This document shows positions 60,218 through 64,000 of a DNA stretch of 64,000 nucleotides, piece by piece. The notes under the pieces are model-generated. The model did not search any database and was not told the origin of the DNA. It saw nothing but the letters and a program-made list of their open reading frames with translations. The DNA comes from Nonomuraea thailandensis (GTDB lineage: Bacteria > Actinomycetota > Actinomycetes > Streptosporangiales > Streptosporangiaceae): the NCBI RefSeq assembly GCF_024172165.1, contig NZ_JAMZEB010000002.1:3059501-3123500 (forward strand), read 5' to 3'. Numbering within the stretch: position 1 is the first letter of the stretch; each line of letters opens with the position of its first letter. Both the position numbers and the translations under genes were made by a program.

Positions 60218-61099
60218 GTGCGAATCGCAGGGCCGTCCCCGCACAGGGAGCGGCTGGCGCCCTACGTCCTGGTGGCCCCGGCCGTGCTGATCATCGTGGG
60301 GTTGCGGCTGTGGCCGCTGGCCCTCGGGGTCAACTTCTCCTTCACCGGCGACGGCGAGCTCAACGGCAGCCCCGTCGGGCTGGACAACTACCTGGAGCTC
60401 GCCGCCGACCCGCTGTTCCAGATCTCGCTACGCAACGTCGGGCTGCTGGTGCTGCTGCTTCCCCTGGCCGTGGCGATCCCGGGCCTGCTCGCGACGTTCA
60501 TCTACCTGCGCGTGCCGGGCCACCGGGTCTACCGCAGCGTCTACTTCTTCCCGGCCGTGCTCTCGCCGGTGATCGTCGGCGCGATCTTCAACCTTCTGCT
60601 CGGCTACGACGGCCCGCTGAACTCCGTGCTCGCGGCGCTCGGCACCGGCCCCGTCGACTGGCTAGGCGAGCCGGGCATCGCCATGTTCACGGTCGTCGGC
60701 GTGCACGTCTGGGCGACGTTCGGGATGGCCCTGGTGGTGTTCCTCGCGGGATTCAGCACCTTGGACTCCTCGCTGCTGGACGCCGCCCGGGTGGACGGCG
60801 CGTCGCTCGGCCGGACCATCTGGCACGTGATCGTCCCGGGCCTGACCCGCACCATCCAGTTCGTCTTCGTGACCACGATGATCGGAATGCTGACGTCCAT
60901 GTTCGGCCTGCTCTTCGTCATGACCAGCGGGGGCCCGGAGGGCGCCACCTACCTGCCGGAGTACTACATCTGGCACCAGCAGGGACAGATGAGCCGGCCG
61001 GCGCTCGCCTCGGCCGCCTCGACGGTGCTCTTCGTCGTCATGCTCGTGGCCGGGCTCCTGCAGATCACCCTGCTCCGCCGCGCCGGGAGGCAGGACTGA
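60218..61099 (+). CDS. ABC sugar permease, MalF type
   Basis: A 293-residue permease from GTG 60218 with about six membrane helices (for example APAVLIIVGLRLWPLALGV and VGLLVLLLPLAVAIPGLLA). The EAA loop that contacts the ATPase is DAARVDGASLGRTIW followed by IVPGL. It forms a pair with the next gene, which starts at the last base of its stop (TGATG). It imports the ligand of the upstream binding protein. Confidence 0.9.
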   Translation: MRIAGPSPHRERLAPYVLVAPAVLIIVGLRLWPLALGVNFSFTGDGELNGSPVGLDNYLELAADPLFQISLRNVGLLVLLLPLAVAIPGLLATFIYLRVPGHRVYRSVYFFPAVLSPVIVGAIFNLLLGYDGPLNSVLAALGTGPVDWLGEPGIAMFTVVGVHVWATFGMALVVFLAGFSTLDSSLLDAARVDGASLGRTIWHVIVPGLTRTIQFVFVTTMIGMLTSMFGLLFVMTSGGPEGATYLPEYYIWHQQGQMSRPALASAASTVLFVVMLVAGLLQITLLRRAGRQD

Positions 61100-61926
61100 T
61101 GCGCGGGACGCGCCTGGCCAGGTGGGCGGCGGCGGTGCCGATGGCCGGTCTCGCGCTGGCCACGATCTATCCGCTGGTCTTCACCGCCAACGTCGCGATG
61201 AAGACGCGCCGCGACTACGTCCTCGACCGGTTCTCCCCGGCGGGCTCCCTGCGGTGGGACAACCTCGCCGAAGCGTGGGCCGGCGCCGGGATGGCGCGGT
61301 ACTTCGTCAACTCGTTCGTCGTCGTGGCCTGCGCCGTGGCGCTGCTGCTGCTGTTCGGGTCGATGGCGGGCTTCGCGCTGGCCCGGCTGCGCTTCCGCGG
61401 TTCCTCGATGATCTTCCTGGGCTGCCTGGCGGGGCTGTTCATCCCGTTCCAGGTGATCATGGTGCCGCTCACCCGGGTGATGGCCGACACCGGGCTCATC
61501 GACACCTACCCGGGACTGATCCTGGCCTACGTCGCCCAGTTCCTGCCGTTCACCGTCTTCCTGATGACCAGTCACTACCGGACCATCCCGCCGGAGATCG
61601 TCGACGCGGCCAGGATCGACGGCGGCACGGTGTACGGCGTGTACCGGCGGATCATGCTCCCGCTGGGCGCTCCGGCGCTGCTGTCGGTCGGCATCCTCGA
61701 CGCCCTGTTCTGCTGGAACGACGTGCTCATCGCCCTGCTCATGATGCCGTCGCCGGAGCACCGCACTCTCATGATCGGGGTCAACGCGCTGCGCGGGCAG
61801 TACTCCGACGACATCCCCATGTTCGCCTCGGGCGTCCTGATCGCCGCGGTGCCCGTGCTGATGATCTACCTGTTCCTCCAGCGGCAGATCGCCGACGGCG
61901 TCACCGCCGGTTCCACGAAAGGCTGA
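61099..61926 (+). CDS. ABC sugar permease, MalG type
   Basis: ATG 61099 overlaps the previous stop by one base and gives 275 residues. The long open frame that begins upstream is a shadow of the MalF-type gene. The protein has about six membrane helices (WAAAVPMAGLALATIYPLVF, YFVNSFVVVACAVALLLLFG) and the EAA loop DAARIDGGTVYGVYRRIMLP. It completes the membrane part of the importer and ends 1 bp before the enolase-family gene. Confidence 0.9.
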   Translation: MRGTRLARWAAAVPMAGLALATIYPLVFTANVAMKTRRDYVLDRFSPAGSLRWDNLAEAWAGAGMARYFVNSFVVVACAVALLLLFGSMAGFALARLRFRGSSMIFLGCLAGLFIPFQVIMVPLTRVMADTGLIDTYPGLILAYVAQFLPFTVFLMTSHYRTIPPEIVDAARIDGGTVYGVYRRIMLPLGAPALLSVGILDALFCWNDVLIALLMMPSPEHRTLMIGVNALRGQYSDDIPMFASGVLIAAVPVLMIYLFLQRQIADGVTAGSTKG

Positions 61927-61927
61927 C

Positions 61928-63100
61928 ATGCGGATCACGGGGTATCGCACCATGACGACGGTCCAGGAATGGGGCCGTCCCGTCGGGGACGTCAACGGCG
62001 TCTTCGCCGACGGAGCCGTCCCGGTGCCGCTCGTCCTGGTGGACACCGACGAAGGGATCACCGGCGTCGGCCTCGGGCCGCACGTCGAGATCGGGGCCGT
62101 CTTCGCCGCGATCGAAGGCGAGGATCCGCGCGGCGTGACGGCGCTCTACGACCGCATGTTGCGGCGGACCTTCAAGGCGGGCCACGCCGGCGCGGTGTTC
62201 GGCACGATCGGCGCGCTCGACACCGCCCTGTGGGACATCAAGGCGCAGGCCGCCGGCGAGCCGCTCTGGCGCCTGCTCGGCGGGCGCGACCGGGAGGTGA
62301 CCGCCTACGCCTCCGGCCTCGACATGGGCCTGACCGACGACGAGCTCGTCGCGGTCTACCAGGTCTACGCCCGGCACGGTCTGCGCGCGGCCAAGATCAA
62401 GGGCGGCCTCGACATCGAACGCGACCGCCGCCGCCTGACGCTGGTGCGGGACATCCTGACCGAGGCGGGGCGCGGCGCGCGGCCGGGTCTGATGCTCGAC
62501 GTGAACGAGGCCTGGACCCGCAAGCAGGCCGTCCGGCACGTCTGCGAGCTCGAACGCACGCTGGATCTCACGTGGATCGAGGAGCCGGTCCGGCGCTGGG
62601 ACGCCGAGGGCCTGGCCACGGTCGGCCGCGGGATCCGCGCCTCCGTCGCCACGGGGGAGAACCTCACCGGGCTGGAGCAGTTCCGCCCGCTGCTGGCCGC
62701 GGGCGCCGTGGACATCGTGCAGACGGCCGTCGTCTGGGGAGTGTCCCACTTCCTGCGGGTGTCCGCGCTGGCGCACGCCCACGACCTGCCGGTCAGCCCG
62801 ATCGGCGCCACGCCCGTCGCGCTGCTGCACGCCGCGACGTCGGTGCCGAACCACCTGGCCAGCGAGTTGCAGGATCTGCACCCGCCGCTCGGGCTGTCGC
62901 TGGACCTGCACGTCGAGAACGGCGCGTTCGTCCTCGGCGACTCACCGGGCCTCGGCATCACGGTGGACGAGCAGGCGATCGACGCGTTCCGCCGGCCGGA
63001 CGCCACGGCACCCGAGGGCCCGCACATCCGGCCGGAGCACGCCGGACGGCGGCTGCTGGCGGTCGCCAGCCACTCCTGCCCGGCGCGGTTCCCGGGATGA
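61928..63100 (+). CDS. Mandelate racemase / muconate lactonising-type enolase-superfamily enzyme
   Basis: A 390-residue enolase-superfamily protein. Lys156-x-Lys158 (AKIKGG) and metal ligands in LMLDVNEAW (Asp191), TWIEEPV (Glu218 or 219) and ATGENL (Glu244) are present. The His-Asp dyad usual in sugar-acid dehydratases is not evident: VDIVQTAVVWG has Ala where QPD is common, and VSPIGATP has Ile where a His is common. It follows the permease by 1 bp, so it acts on an imported sugar acid or its product. Dehydratase or epimerase is possible. Confidence 0.82.
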   Translation: MRITGYRTMTTVQEWGRPVGDVNGVFADGAVPVPLVLVDTDEGITGVGLGPHVEIGAVFAAIEGEDPRGVTALYDRMLRRTFKAGHAGAVFGTIGALDTALWDIKAQAAGEPLWRLLGGRDREVTAYASGLDMGLTDDELVAVYQVYARHGLRAAKIKGGLDIERDRRRLTLVRDILTEAGRGARPGLMLDVNEAWTRKQAVRHVCELERTLDLTWIEEPVRRWDAEGLATVGRGIRASVATGENLTGLEQFRPLLAAGAVDIVQTAVVWGVSHFLRVSALAHAHDLPVSPIGATPVALLHAATSVPNHLASELQDLHPPLGLSLDLHVENGAFVLGDSPGLGITVDEQAIDAFRRPDATAPEGPHIRPEHAGRRLLAVASHSCPARFPG

Positions 63101-63160
63101 GCCTGCCCCGCGACCGCTCGCCCGGCAGCGTGCGGCCAGGACCGGACCGGGAGGGCCCGC

Positions 63161-63901
63161 TCAGCGCGAGGAGAAGAAGAGGCGCTGCTGGATCTCCCTG
63201 CGGTAGTCGTCGAGGGTGTTGTCGATGTGCGTGGCCGCCGCCTGCGCGGCCGCCTCCGGATCGCCGGCCCGGATGGCCTGGTGGATGGCGTCGTGCTCCT
63301 CGACGGCCTTGGCGGCGTGCCCGCCCACCGAGCCGCGCAGGCCGATGAGGCTCGACTGCGCCTGCAGCCGGCGCGCCTCCTGCACGGCGACCTGGAGGAA
63401 CATGTTGTGCGAGGCCGTGGCGATGGCGGTGTGGAAGGCGTCGTCGCCCTCGTTGAACAGGTCCTCGCGCCCGGTCTCGAAGCCGTGGCGGCACACGCCG
63501 GCCGCTTCCTCGATGGCCCTCAGCTCGGCGGGGGTGGCGCGGCGGGCGGCCAGCCGGCTGGTCTCCATCTCCTGCGCCCGGCGGAACTCGAACAGCATGT
63601 AGACATGGTCGAGGTCGGTCGGGAGGAAGAAGGATCCCCGGCGCCCGGCGCCGAACATCCCCTCGTCGTCGGCCACGTACAGGCCGCGGCCCTTCTGGGC
63701 GCGCACCCGGCCGAGCGCGGAGAGGATCTTCACCGCCTCGCGCACCACGGTGCGGCTGGTGCCCAGCTGCTGGGCCAGCTCGTTCTCGGTCGGCATGCGA
63801 TCGCCCGGACGCAGGCCGAGCTCGACGATCAATTCCAGCACCTGCTCGGCCGCTACCTCGTAGCCCGGCCGGTATCCGCTCTCGCGCGGGGTGTCGGTCA
63901 C
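63161..63901 (-). CDS. FadR-type GntR-family transcriptional regulator (second)
   Basis: GTG 63901, with AGGAGGGAG 4 bases upstream, gives 246 residues; the longer frame to 63988 adds a basic stretch without homology. The winged helix is VAAEQVLELIVELGLRPGDR, then LAQQLGTSRTVVREAVKILS and AQKGRGLYV. The FCD domain has EGDDAFHTAIATASHN and HDAIHQAIRAGDPEAA. It is convergent with the enolase-family gene and may regulate the same pathway together with the first GntR. Confidence 0.87.
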   Translation of the reverse strand: MTDTPRESGYRPGYEVAAEQVLELIVELGLRPGDRMPTENELAQQLGTSRTVVREAVKILSALGRVRAQKGRGLYVADDEGMFGAGRRGSFFLPTDLDHVYMLFEFRRAQEMETSRLAARRATPAELRAIEEAAGVCRHGFETGREDLFNEGDDAFHTAIATASHNMFLQVAVQEARRLQAQSSLIGLRGSVGGHAAKAVEEHDAIHQAIRAGDPEAAAQAAATHIDNTLDDYRREIQQRLFFSSR

Positions 63902-64000
63902 CGTGCTCCCTCCTCGGCGTTTCCTGCATGAGTATGACTGATGAGCCGGCCCTTCCCGTGAAGCGTGCCTCCGCGATGAGTACGACACATATGAACGATT
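63902..64000 (-). promoter_or_regulatory. Promoter region of the second GntR gene (window edge)
   Basis: On the minus strand CATACT (about 63937-63932) is a possible -10. GTATGAC (63932-63938, plus strand) and GTACGAC (63980-63986) resemble the tandem heptamers at the first GntR promoter. No gene is visible before the edge. Confidence 0.35.

Overview
The window is high-GC DNA with GTG starts, 4-bp stop/start overlaps, Tat and lipoprotein secretion signals, NRPS genes and many CBM13 (ricin-type) glycoside hydrolases. This points to a filamentous actinomycete, perhaps Streptosporangiales (for example Nonomuraea-like). The genus is a guess, because no rRNA or tRNA gene is present.

Region 1 (1-14334, minus strand) is one tightly packed biosynthetic operon that runs off the left edge. 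From its 5' end it encodes a possible 21-residue micro-ORF, a GMC oxidoreductase, a family-2 glycosyltransferase, a radical SAM/SPASM enzyme, a fused PLP aminotransferase-glycosyltransferase, a phytanoyl-CoA-type dioxygenase, a SAM methyltransferase, an APH-fold kinase, a thioesterase with a carrier-like N-terminus, a TylF-type methyltransferase, a lone condensation domain, a sugar-nucleotide epimerase, a PIG-L deacetylase and a protein ending in a peptidyl carrier domain. The set suggests a glycosylated, aminosugar-containing product partly built on carrier proteins. I do not recognise the product.

Region 2 (14636-22231) is a mixed stretch: a secreted M6-type metalloprotease, a GH127-type enzyme with a LamG domain inserted in its barrel, a cytochrome P450, a remnant of an IS5-type transposase and a small secreted protein. 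Region 3 (22319-36791, minus) is a second, complete-looking NRPS operon: A-T-C-A-T, then C-A-T-C-A-T-thioesterase-MFS transporter in one polypeptide, then a fold-type II PLP enzyme. Four adenylation domains predict a tetrapeptide. The thioesterase has Cys where Ser is expected, and the genes carry several in-frame 12-bp minisatellites.

Region 4 (37306-42588) holds two small redox cassettes with their regulators: HxlR with an MDR oxidoreductase and an SDR, and a FAD monooxygenase and MDR oxidoreductase with a divergent TetR. An intact IS5-family element (42646-43685) has landed exactly on the stop codon of the next gene.

Region 5 (43682-57977) is a plant-polysaccharide locus: a GH27, a GH43 with CBMs, an operon of GH127 / CBM13-GH43 / CBM13-GH62, a decayed GH30 xylanase and a GH95. 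The two GH127 genes, 33 kb apart, share the same perfect palindrome ATGTTAGCGCTAACAT upstream, the signature of one LacI-type regulator that is not in this window. Region 6 (58045-63901) is a sugar or sugar-acid uptake unit: a FadR/GntR regulator, an ABC importer (binding lipoprotein and two permeases), an enolase-superfamily enzyme and a second GntR regulator.
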